Source of the DNA: an uncultured Caulobacteraceae bacterium
GTDB taxonomy: Bacteria > Pseudomonadota > Alphaproteobacteria > Caulobacterales > Caulobacteraceae
Assembly: GCA_903923135.1 (NCBI GenBank)
Contig: CAIXWN010000024.1
Span: forward strand, 49,326-113,325
Reading direction: 5' to 3'
Length of the DNA stretch: 64,000 nucleotides
Shown: positions 41,047-51,011 of the stretch, piece after piece
Position numbering within the stretch: the first letter of the stretch is position 1
Layout of the letters: each line of letters begins with the position of its first letter
The notes under the pieces: generated by a model
What the model was told of the DNA's origin: nothing
The model's input: the letters and a program-made list of their open reading frames with translations, nothing else
Databases searched by the model: none
Made by a program: the position numbers and the translations under genes

Positions 41047-41736
41047 TCAGACGGGCCCGAGACCGGTGAGGATCAGATCGAGGCGCTTGCGCAGTCGCGC
41101 GGCGAAAAGGGCCCGCGGCGTCATGCCGGCCAGCCAGGAAATCAGGCCCAGATAGTAGGCCCCGAACAGCGCTTCGGCGGCCAGAACCGGATCGGCGTCC
41201 GGGCGAACCCGTCCCAGCCTCTGGCCGTTGATGATGACGCCACCCAGGCCGGCGAAGATCTCGCGCATCAGGCTCTGGATGAAGGGGTGGGTCTGCGGTG
41301 AGGCCGGAATGGCGATTTCCTTGATCAGCACCCGCGCCAGATCGAGGTCGCGGGCGTGGTAGTCGGTCATCACCCCGAACACCCTAACCAGCTGGTCGAT
41401 CAACGGCGCCTCCGCGTCCAGCGCCTCCAAAGCCTGCCGGGTGGTGGCGACCATTTCGTCGCGGAAGACCATAATCAGCAGGTCTTCCTTGGATTTCACA
41501 TAGAGAAACAGGGTCCCCGCCCCGATGTCCGCCGCCTCGGCTATGGCCTGGGTGGTGGTGTGCTCGAAGCCGCGCTCGGCGAACAGCCGCTGGGCCGCGG
41601 CGATGATGCGGCGCAGCTTCTCCTGCTTGTTGCGCTCCCGCCGACCCGGCGCGGGTTCGGCGGCCGTCGCCAGGGCGGAATTCTGAACGGACGGGGTCAA
41701 GTTCGCCACAGCTCCTGGGGCCGACGTCACGCGCAT
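41047..41736 (-). CDS. TetR-family transcriptional regulator
   Basis: N-terminal HTH QEKLRRIIAAAQRLFAERGFEHTTTQAIAEAADIGAGTLFLYVKSKEDLL. Confidence 0.93.
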   Translation of the reverse strand: MRVTSAPGAVANLTPSVQNSALATAAEPAPGRRERNKQEKLRRIIAAAQRLFAERGFEHTTTQAIAEAADIGAGTLFLYVKSKEDLLIMVFRDEMVATTRQALEALDAEAPLIDQLVRVFGVMTDYHARDLDLARVLIKEIAIPASPQTHPFIQSLMREIFAGLGGVIINGQRLGRVRPDADPVLAAEALFGAYYLGLISWLAGMTPRALFAARLRKRLDLILTGLGPV

Positions 41737-41789
41737 CCTTTGTCCGCCGGGGCGGCTCTCCGTGGCAAGGCCGTCGTCGGCCGGGGAAT

Positions 41790-41811
41790 AAAAATGATTG
41801 CACTCATTTTT
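41790..41811. promoter_or_regulatory. Putative operator for the divergent TetR regulator
   Basis: Perfect inverted repeat AAAAATGA-TTGCAC-TCATTTTT between the tetR-like and aldehyde dehydrogenase genes. Confidence 0.65.
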
Positions 41812-41986
41812 GAGCCGTGTCACTAAATTCCTCTCCAGGCGCCGAGGCGGCCCGGCGATGCGTTCGCCGGACGCCGGCGACCCGAGGGAGGCGCGCGAAA
41901 GTCATGCCGATCGAGGTCCAGACGCTGTCTGCACGGGTTCGTCCGGTCGGCGCCCCGATGATGAACCCTACGGCGGAGACCCGGTG

Positions 41987-43462
41987 ATGACGACGAACAC
42001 GGTGACGGTCGAGGGGGTGGAGGTCTCCACCGACCACTGGATCGACGGCAGGCGGGTGTCCTCCGCCGAACGCTTCGCGGACATGTCCCCCGTGGATGGC
42101 TCGCATCTGGCGGATGTAGCCTCCGGCGGCAGGGCCGAGGCCGACGCGGCCGTGGATGCCGCCCGCCGGGCCTTTCCCGCCTGGGCGGCTCTGGGACCGG
42201 AGGGTCGGCTGCCGATTCTCAAGCGGTTCGCCGAGGGTCTTCGCGCCCGGGTCGGCGAACTCTCGGCCGTGGAGACCATGGACAATGGCTCGCTGCTGAT
42301 GGCCAACGTCCATCGCGTCGTGCCGCGCGCCGCCCAGAATATCGAGTTCTTCGCCGACTGGGCCATGACGCTGGACGGCCACACCATCGATTCGCCGGAG
42401 GTGGTCAACCACGTCAAATACGACCCGGCCGGGGTGGCGGCGCTGATCACGCCCTGGAACGCGCCGCTGATGCTGACCACCTGGAAAGTCGGGCCGGCCC
42501 TGGCGGCGGGCAACACCGTCGTGGTCAAGCCGCCCGAGTGGGCGCCCCTGACCTGCTCCCTGATGGCCGACATCGCCCATGCGGCCGGCGTGCCGGCCGG
42601 CGTGCTCAATGTCGTGCAGGGGATCGGCGAGACCGCTGGCGACGCCCTGGTCAACAACCCGGACCTCAACCGGATCAGCTTCACCGGGTCGACCGACACC
42701 GCCCGCCTCATCGGCCAGGCCGCCGCCCGGTCGATCACGGCCATGAGCGCCGAACTGGGCGGCAAGTCGCCCTTCATCGTCTGCGCCGACACCGACCTCG
42801 ACGCCGCCGCCCAGACGGTGGCGGGCCAGTACAACAACGCCGGTCAGGTGTGCCTGGCGGGCACCCGCATCCTGGTTGAAGACTCCATCGCCGCGCCGTT
42901 CCTGGAGAAGGTGCGCGAGGCCTCGCAGCGCATGACCCTGGGCGACCCCCGCGACAAGGCCACCCGCGTTGGCCCGCTGATCACCCGCGAGCACTTCGAT
43001 CGCGTCGCCGGTTTCGTCGACCGGGCCCGGACCGACGGGGCGACGCCCCTGTGGGGCGGCTCGAGGGCGGATGTCGGGGCGCTCTATTTCCAGCCGACAA
43101 TGTTCGGCGACGTCGCTTCCGACATGGAGATCGCCCAGAAGGAGGTCTTCGGCCCCGTCCTGATCTGGCAGACGTTCTCGTCCGACGACGAGGTCATCGC
43201 CATCGCCAACAACACCCGCTATGGCCTCGCCGGCACCCTGTTCTGCGGTGACGAGGCCCGCGCCATGCGCATCGCCTCCCGGGTCGTCGCCGGCACCCTG
43301 TGGGTCAACTGCTTCTTCGTCCGTGACCTGGCTGCCCCGTTCGGCGGCTCGCGACAGAGCGGCATCGGCCGCGAGGGCGGCTCGTGGAGCTTCGACTTCT
43401 ACGCCGACATCAAGAACATCTCCGTCCGCAAGGGCGGATTCAAGACCCCGACGGGAGCCTGA
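41987..43462 (+). CDS. Aldehyde dehydrogenase (HpaE / 2-hydroxymuconic semialdehyde dehydrogenase-like)
   Basis: ALITPWNAPLMLTTWKVGPALAAGNTVVVKPPEW; ELGGKSPFIV; NNAGQVCLAGTRILV. Confidence 0.92.
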   Translation: MTTNTVTVEGVEVSTDHWIDGRRVSSAERFADMSPVDGSHLADVASGGRAEADAAVDAARRAFPAWAALGPEGRLPILKRFAEGLRARVGELSAVETMDNGSLLMANVHRVVPRAAQNIEFFADWAMTLDGHTIDSPEVVNHVKYDPAGVAALITPWNAPLMLTTWKVGPALAAGNTVVVKPPEWAPLTCSLMADIAHAAGVPAGVLNVVQGIGETAGDALVNNPDLNRISFTGSTDTARLIGQAAARSITAMSAELGGKSPFIVCADTDLDAAAQTVAGQYNNAGQVCLAGTRILVEDSIAAPFLEKVREASQRMTLGDPRDKATRVGPLITREHFDRVAGFVDRARTDGATPLWGGSRADVGALYFQPTMFGDVASDMEIAQKEVFGPVLIWQTFSSDDEVIAIANNTRYGLAGTLFCGDEARAMRIASRVVAGTLWVNCFFVRDLAAPFGGSRQSGIGREGGSWSFDFYADIKNISVRKGGFKTPTGA

Positions 43463-43463
43463 C

Positions 43464-44363
43464 ATGGTCCAGATCACCGAGCTCGGATACGTTGCCCTTG
43501 GGGTGAAGAACCTCGCCGAATGGACGGCTTTCGCGTCCAGCATCATCGGCCTCGAGGCCTTCGACGAGGGTGAACCCGGACGCGCCTACCTGCGCATGGA
43601 CTACTGGCGTCATCGCATCATCCTCGACGAAGACGGATCCGACGACCTGAACGTCCTGGGATTCCGCGTCGCCGGGGTCGAGGAATTCCGGGCCATGGCC
43701 CGGCGACTCACCGACGCCGGCGTCGCGGTGCGCATCGGCTCCCCGGCCGAGGCCGACGCCCGCCGGGTCCTCGAGATCATGATGCTGAACGACGCCAGCG
43801 GCTATCCCATCGAGATTTTCCACGGTCCCCAGGTCCAGGCCGACCGGCCTTTCCACCCGGGGCGGCGGATGCACGGTCGTTTCCGCACCGGCGATGGCGG
43901 CATGGGCCACCTGATCCAGCACCAGACCGTCGGACTGGACCGGACCTACGAGTTCTACAAGCTGCTGGGGATGCGCGGCGGCGTCGAGTACCGCATCCCG
44001 ATACCGGGGGCGCCGGGTCCCGCCGAGCTGCTGTTCATGCACTGCAACGAACGCGATCACACCGTCGCCTTCGGCGCGCCGGGAAAGAAGCGCATCAACC
44101 ACCTGATGCTCGAGGTCGAGAACTTCGACGACGTCGGCCTGACCTACGAGATCGTGCAGCGCGCCGGCCTGGCCATGGCCATGACGCCAGGTCGGCACGC
44201 CAACGACCACATGTACTCGTTCTACTTCATGAACCCGTCGGGCTGGATGATCGAGATCGGATGGGGCGCGCGGGCCGCCACCCACCAGTCGGAATACTAC
44301 CAGCGCGACACCTACGGCCACGCCCCCGTGCCGGGGGTGATGAAGGGCGTCATGGAGATCTGA
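43464..44363 (+). CDS. VOC-family extradiol dioxygenase (catechol 2,3-dioxygenase-like)
   Basis: Two VOC modules; ITELGYVALGVKNLAEW; MLEVENFDDVGLTYEIV; HMYSFYFMNPSGWMIEIGWG. Confidence 0.88.
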   Translation: MVQITELGYVALGVKNLAEWTAFASSIIGLEAFDEGEPGRAYLRMDYWRHRIILDEDGSDDLNVLGFRVAGVEEFRAMARRLTDAGVAVRIGSPAEADARRVLEIMMLNDASGYPIEIFHGPQVQADRPFHPGRRMHGRFRTGDGGMGHLIQHQTVGLDRTYEFYKLLGMRGGVEYRIPIPGAPGPAELLFMHCNERDHTVAFGAPGKKRINHLMLEVENFDDVGLTYEIVQRAGLAMAMTPGRHANDHMYSFYFMNPSGWMIEIGWGARAATHQSEYYQRDTYGHAPVPGVMKGVMEI

Positions 44364-44421
44364 CGCCCCTCGCCGCCCTCCCGCCCACCCCCTCCCCTCC
44401 CCTGAAGACGAGAAGAGCCCC

Positions 44422-45252
44422 ATGTCCGTCCTGACCGGCCCCCGAGAAGAATGGCGTCGCATCCTCCATGAGGGCGCGCCGCAGTGGGTGCGGCCGGAGG
44501 GCGACCGCCTGCGCCTGGGCGACGGGCGCCTCGTCGAGGAGGCGGCCGCGATCTATCTGCCGCCCTGCGAACCGACCAAGATCATCTGTATCCATCTCAA
44601 CTACGATTCGCGCCGCGTTGAGTTCAAGGCGCCGCCGCTGGTGACGCCGACCTATTTCCAGAAGCCCCTGACCACGCTCAACAGCCACCGGGGCCACGTC
44701 AGCCGGCCAGCCGACTGCCAGTATCTCAACTACGAGGGCGAGATCGCCGCCATCGTCGGCAAGCCCATGCGCAATGTGGCCCGCGAGGACGTCTGGGACC
44801 ACCTGGCCGGCTTCGCTGCGGCCAACGACGTCGGCGCCCAGGACTTCCGCGACACCGACGCCGGCTCGATGCTGCGGGTCAAGGGGCAGGACGGCTTCTG
44901 CCCCGTCGGCCCCGGAATCGTGCGTGGTGTCGATATCCGCGAGCAGCGCGTGCGCACCTACATCAACGGTCAGGTCGTCCAGGACGGCCCGGTGAGCGAG
45001 ATGGTCTTCCCCATCGACTACATCTTCGCCGACCTGTCGCGGCACATCACCTTCCTGCCTGGCGACATCGTCCTGACCGGCACCCCGGCCAATTCGCGCC
45101 CGATGACCCCGGGCGATGTGGTCGAGGTCGAGGTCACCGGCGTCGGACGGCTGGCCAACACCGTCCAGGAGATCCCCGCCCCGGCTCATCACGTCGGCCA
45201 CCAGCCCACCGACACCCTCGCCGTGCGCCGCGTGGCGCTCGGCCAGTTCTGA
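44422..45252 (+). CDS. Fumarylacetoacetate hydrolase-family protein
   Basis: IICIHLNYDSR; YLNYEGEIAAIVGKPMRNV; GDIVLTGTPANSRPMTPGDVVEVEV. Confidence 0.9.
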   Translation: MSVLTGPREEWRRILHEGAPQWVRPEGDRLRLGDGRLVEEAAAIYLPPCEPTKIICIHLNYDSRRVEFKAPPLVTPTYFQKPLTTLNSHRGHVSRPADCQYLNYEGEIAAIVGKPMRNVAREDVWDHLAGFAAANDVGAQDFRDTDAGSMLRVKGQDGFCPVGPGIVRGVDIREQRVRTYINGQVVQDGPVSEMVFPIDYIFADLSRHITFLPGDIVLTGTPANSRPMTPGDVVEVEVTGVGRLANTVQEIPAPAHHVGHQPTDTLAVRRVALGQF

Positions 45253-45297
45253 CAACACCGCAACGCGCGCCAGGCGGGCGCGGGAGGATCGCAAACC

Positions 45298-46746
45298 ATG
45301 ACCGCACGCACGGGTGAGCAGTTTCGCGCCGGCCTGAAGGACGACCGGGAGGTCTGGCTCGGCGATCGCCGGGTCGATGTCCTCACCGAGCCGGCCTTCG
45401 CCGGCAGTATCGGCGGCATGGCGGGCTATTTCGACTGGCAGCATCGCTACGCCGAGGACTGTCTGGTCGAGGACCGCGAGACCGGCAGGCCGATGAGCGC
45501 CAGCCTGATTGTGCCGCGCAATGCGGAGGACCTGCAGCGGCGTCACCGGGCGTTCGACCGTTTCGCGCGCTATTCCCAGGGCATGCTCGGCCGCACGCCG
45601 GACTATGTGAACGTCACCCTGGCCGGCTTCGTCGCCCGTTCGGACATCTTCGAGAGCAAGGGCGACACCACCTATTCGGGGCGGCTGAAGCGCTTCTACC
45701 GCGAGGTGGTGGAGGGCGACCTGTCGATGACCCACTGCATCATCCACCCGGTGGTCGACAAGACGTTGCCCGACCTGAAGGGGATCAACGGTGACCTGGC
45801 CCTCAAGGTGGTCCGGCGGACGCCCGACAGCATCATCGTCCGCGGGGCCAAGATCCTGGCGACCCTCGGACCCTTCGCCGAAGAGATGTTCGTCTATCCC
45901 GGCGCCCCCCAGCCGCCGGACGCCGACCCCGCCGCCCTGCTGGCCTTCTCGATCCCGATGAAGACCAAGGGGATGATTATCCTGTGCCGCGACCACTACG
46001 GCACCAACAGGGACGTCGGCGATCACCCGTTCTCCAGCCGGTTCGACGAACAGGACGCCTTCGTGATCTTCGACGACGTCGAGATCCCCAACGAACGGGT
46101 GTTCATCGACGGCGACCGGGACGTCTACAACGGCCTGATGCAGCACGGCTGGGCCGCCAACATCATGCAGCAGACCTGCATCCGGGCGGCGGTGAAGCTG
46201 GAATTCGCCTACGAACTCGCCACTCGCATGGCCCAGGCGACCAACGCCGACAAGCGCCCCGACACGGCGGCCATGCTGGGCGAGCTGTGGGGCTACTCCT
46301 GCCTGACGCGCGCGGCGGTCGACTCGGCGGAGAAGGACGCGAGGGACTGGGGCAACGGCGCCTTCTTCCCCAACGACCGGCCCTTCCACGCCGCCCGCTC
46401 GATCATGCCCTCCTGGATGGTGCGGGCCAACGACATCCTCAAGACCGTCGGCTCTCACAACCTGCTGGCTACCCCGTCGCTTGCAGCCCTGGACGATCCT
46501 CGCCTGGGTCCGCTGATCGAGACCTATATGCCCGGCGCCAACGGCATGACCGCCCGCGAACGCGCCAAGCTGTTCCGCGCCGCCTGGGATTTCGCCGGCT
46601 CGGCCCTGGGCGGTCGCGTGGAGCTCTATGAGCGCTTCTACCTGGCCAGCGCCCCGCGCAACCACGCTCTCGACCACATGATCTCGCAGGCGATGCGGCC
46701 CTGGACTCAGCTCCCGGAAATGTTCGAGACTCTCGGCGTGGCGTGA
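45298..46746 (+). CDS. 4-hydroxyphenylacetate 3-monooxygenase (HpaB-like) oxygenase component
   Basis: MTARTGEQFRAGLKDDREVWLGDRRV; HCIIHPVVDKTLPDL; ARLSGWGANGMTARERAKLFRAAWDFAG-like C-terminus. Confidence 0.9.
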   Translation: MTARTGEQFRAGLKDDREVWLGDRRVDVLTEPAFAGSIGGMAGYFDWQHRYAEDCLVEDRETGRPMSASLIVPRNAEDLQRRHRAFDRFARYSQGMLGRTPDYVNVTLAGFVARSDIFESKGDTTYSGRLKRFYREVVEGDLSMTHCIIHPVVDKTLPDLKGINGDLALKVVRRTPDSIIVRGAKILATLGPFAEEMFVYPGAPQPPDADPAALLAFSIPMKTKGMIILCRDHYGTNRDVGDHPFSSRFDEQDAFVIFDDVEIPNERVFIDGDRDVYNGLMQHGWAANIMQQTCIRAAVKLEFAYELATRMAQATNADKRPDTAAMLGELWGYSCLTRAAVDSAEKDARDWGNGAFFPNDRPFHAARSIMPSWMVRANDILKTVGSHNLLATPSLAALDDPRLGPLIETYMPGANGMTARERAKLFRAAWDFAGSALGGRVELYERFYLASAPRNHALDHMISQAMRPWTQLPEMFETLGVA

Positions 46747-46785
46747 GGCGGGTCCGCCTCGGGCCCGCCAGCCAGAGGCGCGACC

Positions 46786-47727
46786 ATGAGCTCCAGTGCC
46801 GTCGCCGTGTCTGACCACCGCCGGTTCATCGACGACTGCCTGCGGGATCCCGCTCACTTCGGCGACGCCTTCCGCCCCCTGTCGCCGGAGTGCCACACCG
46901 TCCAGTTCAGCCGGCCCCACGACGACGGCCAGATGCAGGCCATCGGCGCGTTGTTTCAGGGCCGGCCCGACGTGCGGCTCTATGTCTATGGCGGTGTCAG
47001 GGATCTCGAATTCCTGCGTTACTTTCCCGACCTCCGCTCGCTTCAGCTGGCGGTGTGGGACATCGAGGACATCTCCGGGTTCAGGCACCTGTCCGATGAA
47101 TTCCACTCGCTGATTTTCCCCAAGACCCGGGCGCGGTTCTCCCTCCGGTTCCTTGAGCGGCTGGCCGGTCTGAGGGACCTGTTCCTGCAGGGTCACACGC
47201 GGGATGTCGCGGTCGTCTCCACCCTCGTGCGCCTGGACAGCCTGGGCCTGCATGGGGTCGGCCTCACCGATCTGAAACCGCTGCTGCCCTTGCAAGGTCT
47301 CCGGACCCTCCGGCTCGGCTTCGGCAGGATAGGCGACCTGTCCGGGCTTGCCGCCCTGCCGGCCCTTGAGACCCTGCGCCTTATGCGGATCACCGAACTC
47401 GCCGACGTCGACGTCCTCGCTGACCTCACCGCCCTCAGGGCCATGGATCTGGACTGGCTGGCGAAGGTGACCCGCTTGCCGGACCTCTCGCGCCTGACCT
47501 GGCTGGAGGACCTGCGCCTCGACACCATGAAAGCGCTGACCGACATCGCCGGCGCGGCGCGTGCGCCGTCCCTGCGCCGGTTGAGGGTTGGCGCGACTCC
47601 CGGCCTGACCGCCGAGAGCTTCCGGGCCTTTGTCGGCCATCCGGCCCTGCGCGAGCTCCATGCCTACACCGGCCGGGCGCGGGACAACGAGGCGGTGCTG
47701 AGGATGTTCCCGGGCGTCGCCCGTTAG
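46786..47727 (+). CDS. Leucine-rich-repeat-like protein
   Basis: Tandem ~21-22-aa LxxLxL units (LDSLGLHGVGLTDLKPLLPLQGLRTLRLGFGRIGDLSGLAALPALETLRL...). Confidence 0.7.
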   Translation: MSSSAVAVSDHRRFIDDCLRDPAHFGDAFRPLSPECHTVQFSRPHDDGQMQAIGALFQGRPDVRLYVYGGVRDLEFLRYFPDLRSLQLAVWDIEDISGFRHLSDEFHSLIFPKTRARFSLRFLERLAGLRDLFLQGHTRDVAVVSTLVRLDSLGLHGVGLTDLKPLLPLQGLRTLRLGFGRIGDLSGLAALPALETLRLMRITELADVDVLADLTALRAMDLDWLAKVTRLPDLSRLTWLEDLRLDTMKALTDIAGAARAPSLRRLRVGATPGLTAESFRAFVGHPALRELHAYTGRARDNEAVLRMFPGVAR

Positions 47728-48500
47728 GATAACCCCCGCCCCGCGCCGAACGCCCGAAGCGCGCGCCCGAGCGTCGAATAGTGCGAAAGGCCCTCGAGGG
47801 CGTGCGCCGCCGTCGCCCCCGGAAGGGCGATGACAAGGGCGGCGGCCATGTCCGGGGGCGTCCAGTTGTCGGCCGCGCCGTGCCAGATCCGCACCGGGGC
47901 GGTGATGCGGGGCAGGATATCATCCCACGGGCGCGTGAACGCGCGGACCTCGCGGCTGTAGCCCCGGGCCCCCGGGCCGAGGCTGCGGCGCAGCAGGGCG
48001 GTGATCGCCGCGGCGAAGGCCGGGTCGGCGGCCAGCGCGACGTCCCCGCCCGCGGGATGGGCGAAGACCAGGCGGAACATCCGCTCCGGAAAGAGGGCGC
48101 AGGCGACGCCCTGCAGCCAGACCACCGCGCCGAACAGCGCCGGCGTGTCGCGCGCCAGGGCGAACACCGCCCGCCCCTCCATGCGCGGCAGGAAGTCGCC
48201 CAGCTGCAGCGGCGCGGCCGGCGCGATCAGCTCGATGGCGCTGACCCGTCCGCCCAGGCGGAGGGCGGCCTCCAGGGCGATCCGGGCGCCGAGGGAAAAG
48301 CCGATCAGGCGCAGCGGCGCGCCGGCGAAACGGGCGTCGAGTTCGTTGGCCAGGACGTCGAGGTAGCGGTCCAACGGCAGGTCGGGGCGATCGAGGAACC
48401 GGTCCGGGGCGTGGAGTCCAGCCGGCGGCGGCCCGAACAGGCCCAGTTCGGCGGGGCCCCCCGGCGCGCCGTGGAAATAGATCGCCTGTTCATCCGGCAT
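47724..48500 (-). CDS. Alpha/beta hydrolase
   Basis: YFHGAPGGPAELGLF; LIGFSLGARIALEAAL nucleophile elbow; WHGAADNWTPPDMA. Confidence 0.82.
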   Translation of the reverse strand: MPDEQAIYFHGAPGGPAELGLFGPPPAGLHAPDRFLDRPDLPLDRYLDVLANELDARFAGAPLRLIGFSLGARIALEAALRLGGRVSAIELIAPAAPLQLGDFLPRMEGRAVFALARDTPALFGAVVWLQGVACALFPERMFRLVFAHPAGGDVALAADPAFAAAITALLRRSLGPGARGYSREVRAFTRPWDDILPRITAPVRIWHGAADNWTPPDMAAALVIALPGATAAHALEGLSHYSTLGRALRAFGAGRGLS

Positions 48501-48538
48501 GGCGTCTCTCCGGCCGCGCCCGGCGCGGCGATGCGGCG

Positions 48539-48862
48539 TCAGCCCGGCCGGGAGGCCTTCTCGGCCACGCCCGATCGTCCCTCGCGGGCCTCCAGCGCCT
48601 CCGCCACCTCGTCCAGCGTCACGCCCGTCGCGGCCATCAGGGCCAGCCAGTGATAGATCAGGTCGGCGCTCTCGGCGATCACGCCGGCCCGGTCGCCCTG
48701 CGCCGCGGCCAGGGCGGTTTCCACCGCCTCCTCGGCCAGCTTCTTCGCCGCCAGCGGCGGGCTGGCGATCAGTCTGGCCGACCAGGACGCGGTCGGGTCG
48801 CCGCCGCGCCGCGTCTCGATCACGGCGGCCAGCCGCTGGACCACCTCTCCGAACCGGCTCAT
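48539..48862 (-). CDS. hisE: Phosphoribosyl-ATP diphosphatase
   Basis: [36 protein letters not shown]. Confidence 0.95.
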   Translation of the reverse strand: MSRFGEVVQRLAAVIETRRGGDPTASWSARLIASPPLAAKKLAEEAVETALAAAQGDRAGVIAESADLIYHWLALMAATGVTLDEVAEALEAREGRSGVAEKASRPG

Positions 48863-49635
48863 CGGGCGCCGGTCCAGACCGGCCGGATCGGGATACCGGC
48901 CTCGGCCATCGCCGACTTGGTCTCGCCGATAGTCAGTTCGCCGAAGTGGAAGATCGAGGCCGCGAGAACCGCGTCGGCCCGGCCGATCTTCACCGCGTCG
49001 ATCAGATGCTGGGCGTTTCCCGCCCCGCCGCTGGCGATCACTGGCACGCTGGCGGCCGAGGAGACGGCGTGCAGCAGGTCCAGGTCATAGCCGATCTTGG
49101 CGCCGTCGCGGTCCATGGAAGTCAGCAGGATCTCGCCGGCGCCGCGGCGGACGACATCGGCGGCCCAGTCGATGGCGTTGACGCCGGTGTCGCGCCGCCC
49201 GCCGTAGGTGAACACATGCCAGCCGCCGTCCTCGGTGCGCTTGGCGTCCACCGCCACCACGACCGCCTGGGCGCCGAAGGCGTCGGCGCAGGCGCTGATC
49301 AGCTCGGGAGTCTCCACGGCGGCGGTGTTGATCGCCACCTTGTCGGCGCCGGCGCGCAGCAGGCGTCGGGCGTCCTCCACGGAGCGAACCCCGCCCCCCA
49401 CCGAAAGCGGCATGAAGCACACCTCCGCGGTGCGGGCGATCACGTCGAGGATGGCCGGGCGACCCTCATGGCTGGCGGTGATGTCCAGGAACATCAGCTC
49501 GTCCGCCCCGGCCTCGTCATAGGCGCGGGCCTGTTCCACCGGATCGCCCGCGTCGCGCAGGGAGACGAACTGCACCCCCTTCACCACCCGTCCGTCACGC
49601 ACGTCCAGGCACGGAATGACCCGAACCTTCAGCAT
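48859..49635 (-). CDS. hisF: Imidazole glycerol phosphate synthase subunit HisF
   Basis: [52 protein letters not shown]; start trimmed. Confidence 0.97.
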   Translation of the reverse strand: MLKVRVIPCLDVRDGRVVKGVQFVSLRDAGDPVEQARAYDEAGADELMFLDITASHEGRPAILDVIARTAEVCFMPLSVGGGVRSVEDARRLLRAGADKVAINTAAVETPELISACADAFGAQAVVVAVDAKRTEDGGWHVFTYGGRRDTGVNAIDWAADVVRRGAGEILLTSMDRDGAKIGYDLDLLHAVSSAASVPVIASGGAGNAQHLIDAVKIGRADAVLAASIFHFGELTIGETKSAMAEAGIPIRPVWTGAR

Positions 49636-50357
49636 CAGGCGGCCGCCGCCAGAGCCTCGAGCGGGGCGATGGCGCCGGCGTAAAGCGCCCGGCCCAGCAC
49701 GGCCCCGGCGATCGGCGTGCCCTTGCGCGCCGCCAGCTTGATGATGTCCTGCACCGTGGCCAGGCCCCCGGCGGCGATCACCGGAATCGTCACCGCGTCG
49801 GCGATGGCGCCGAAGACCTCGATGTCGAAACCGAGAAGCGCGCCATCCCGGTCGATGTCGGTGACGATCAGGGCCGACACGCCCTCGTCCTCGAACCGGC
49901 GCGCCACGGTGATGGCCTCCAGCCCGGAGTCCTCGGTCCAGCCCTGCACGGCCACCTGGCCCTTGCGGACGTCGACGCTCACGGCGATCTGCTCGGGCCA
50001 CCGCCGCGCGGCCGCCTTGACCAGTTCGGGGTCGCGAACCGCCGCGGTGCCCAGGATCACCCGGCTGACCCCGGCCTCGATCCAGGCCTCGACGTCGGCC
50101 AGACTGCGGATGCCGCCGCCCAGTTGGACCGGAATGCTCACCGCCTCCAGGATGGCCTCGATGGCCTCGCTGTTGATCGCCCGTCCGGCAACAGAGCCGT
50201 TGAGATCAACGACGTGCAGCCAGCCGAAACCCGCCTCGGCCCAGGCGCGCGCCTGCGCCGCCGGATCGGTGTTGAACACCGTCGCCGTCGCCAGGTCGCC
50301 GCGCACCACGCGCACGCACTGGCCGTCCTTCAGGTCGATCGCCGGATAGAGAATCAT
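49635..50357 (-). CDS. hisA: Phosphoribosylformimino-5-aminoimidazole carboxamide ribotide isomerase
   Basis: [53 protein letters not shown]. Confidence 0.97.
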   Translation of the reverse strand: MILYPAIDLKDGQCVRVVRGDLATATVFNTDPAAQARAWAEAGFGWLHVVDLNGSVAGRAINSEAIEAILEAVSIPVQLGGGIRSLADVEAWIEAGVSRVILGTAAVRDPELVKAAARRWPEQIAVSVDVRKGQVAVQGWTEDSGLEAITVARRFEDEGVSALIVTDIDRDGALLGFDIEVFGAIADAVTIPVIAAGGLATVQDIIKLAARKGTPIAGAVLGRALYAGAIAPLEALAAAA

Positions 50358-50998
50358 GGCCGCCAATTCAAAAAGTTGCTGAGAAGCCTGGCGCCCGCGC
50401 CCTGCGATTTTTCCGGGTGGAACTGTACTCCCGCGACGTTGCCCTTGACCACCGCCGCGGCGAAGGCGCCGCCGTGATCGGTCCAGGCGGCCACGTCCGC
50501 CTCGTCCTCGGCGAAGAGGGCGAAGGAGTGGGTGAAATACATGTGCACGCCAGCCCCGAGGCTCTCGAAGAGCGGCGAGGACAGGGCGCCGTCGAGGCCG
50601 TTCCAGCCCATGTGGGGGATCTTCAGGCCGGGGCCCTTCGGTTCGAGCAGCCTCACATCGCCGGCCACCCAGTCCAGGCCCGGCGTCAGGCCGAACTCCA
50701 GCCCCCGGGAGGCCAGCAGCTGCATGCCCACGCAGACGCCCAGGAACGGCGCCCCGCGTCGGCGCACAGCCTCCGTCATCGCCTCCACCACGCCGGAGCG
50801 CGCCTGCAGCGCTGCGCGGCAGGCGGCGAAGGCGCCGACGCCGGGCAGCACCACCCGGTCGGCCCGGGCGATGACGTCCGGATCGTCGGTGGTGACCACG
50901 GTCATGGGCGTGGTCAGGCCCGCGGCGGCCTTGCGCAGGGCCTTGTCGGCCGACGGCAAGTTGCCCGACCCATAGTCGATCAGGGCGACGGTCTGCAT
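50354..50998 (-). CDS. hisH: Imidazole glycerol phosphate synthase subunit HisH
   Basis: VALIDYGSGNLPSADKAL; LGVCVGMQLLASRGLE; VAGVQFHPEKSQ. Confidence 0.97.
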   Translation of the reverse strand: MQTVALIDYGSGNLPSADKALRKAAAGLTTPMTVVTTDDPDVIARADRVVLPGVGAFAACRAALQARSGVVEAMTEAVRRRGAPFLGVCVGMQLLASRGLEFGLTPGLDWVAGDVRLLEPKGPGLKIPHMGWNGLDGALSSPLFESLGAGVHMYFTHSFALFAEDEADVAAWTDHGGAFAAAVVKGNVAGVQFHPEKSQGAGARLLSNFLNWRP

Positions 50999-51011
50999 CT
51001 GTGTCGGCCCC

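Noticed and set aside
41804-43546. 580-aa reverse-strand ORF
   Set aside because: Antisense to the aldehyde dehydrogenase
44350-47661. 1103-aa reverse-strand ORF spanning several genes
   Set aside because: Exact antisense to the FAH, HpaB-like and LRR genes; low-complexity translation with no domain signature; explained by high-GC third-position bias suppressing stops
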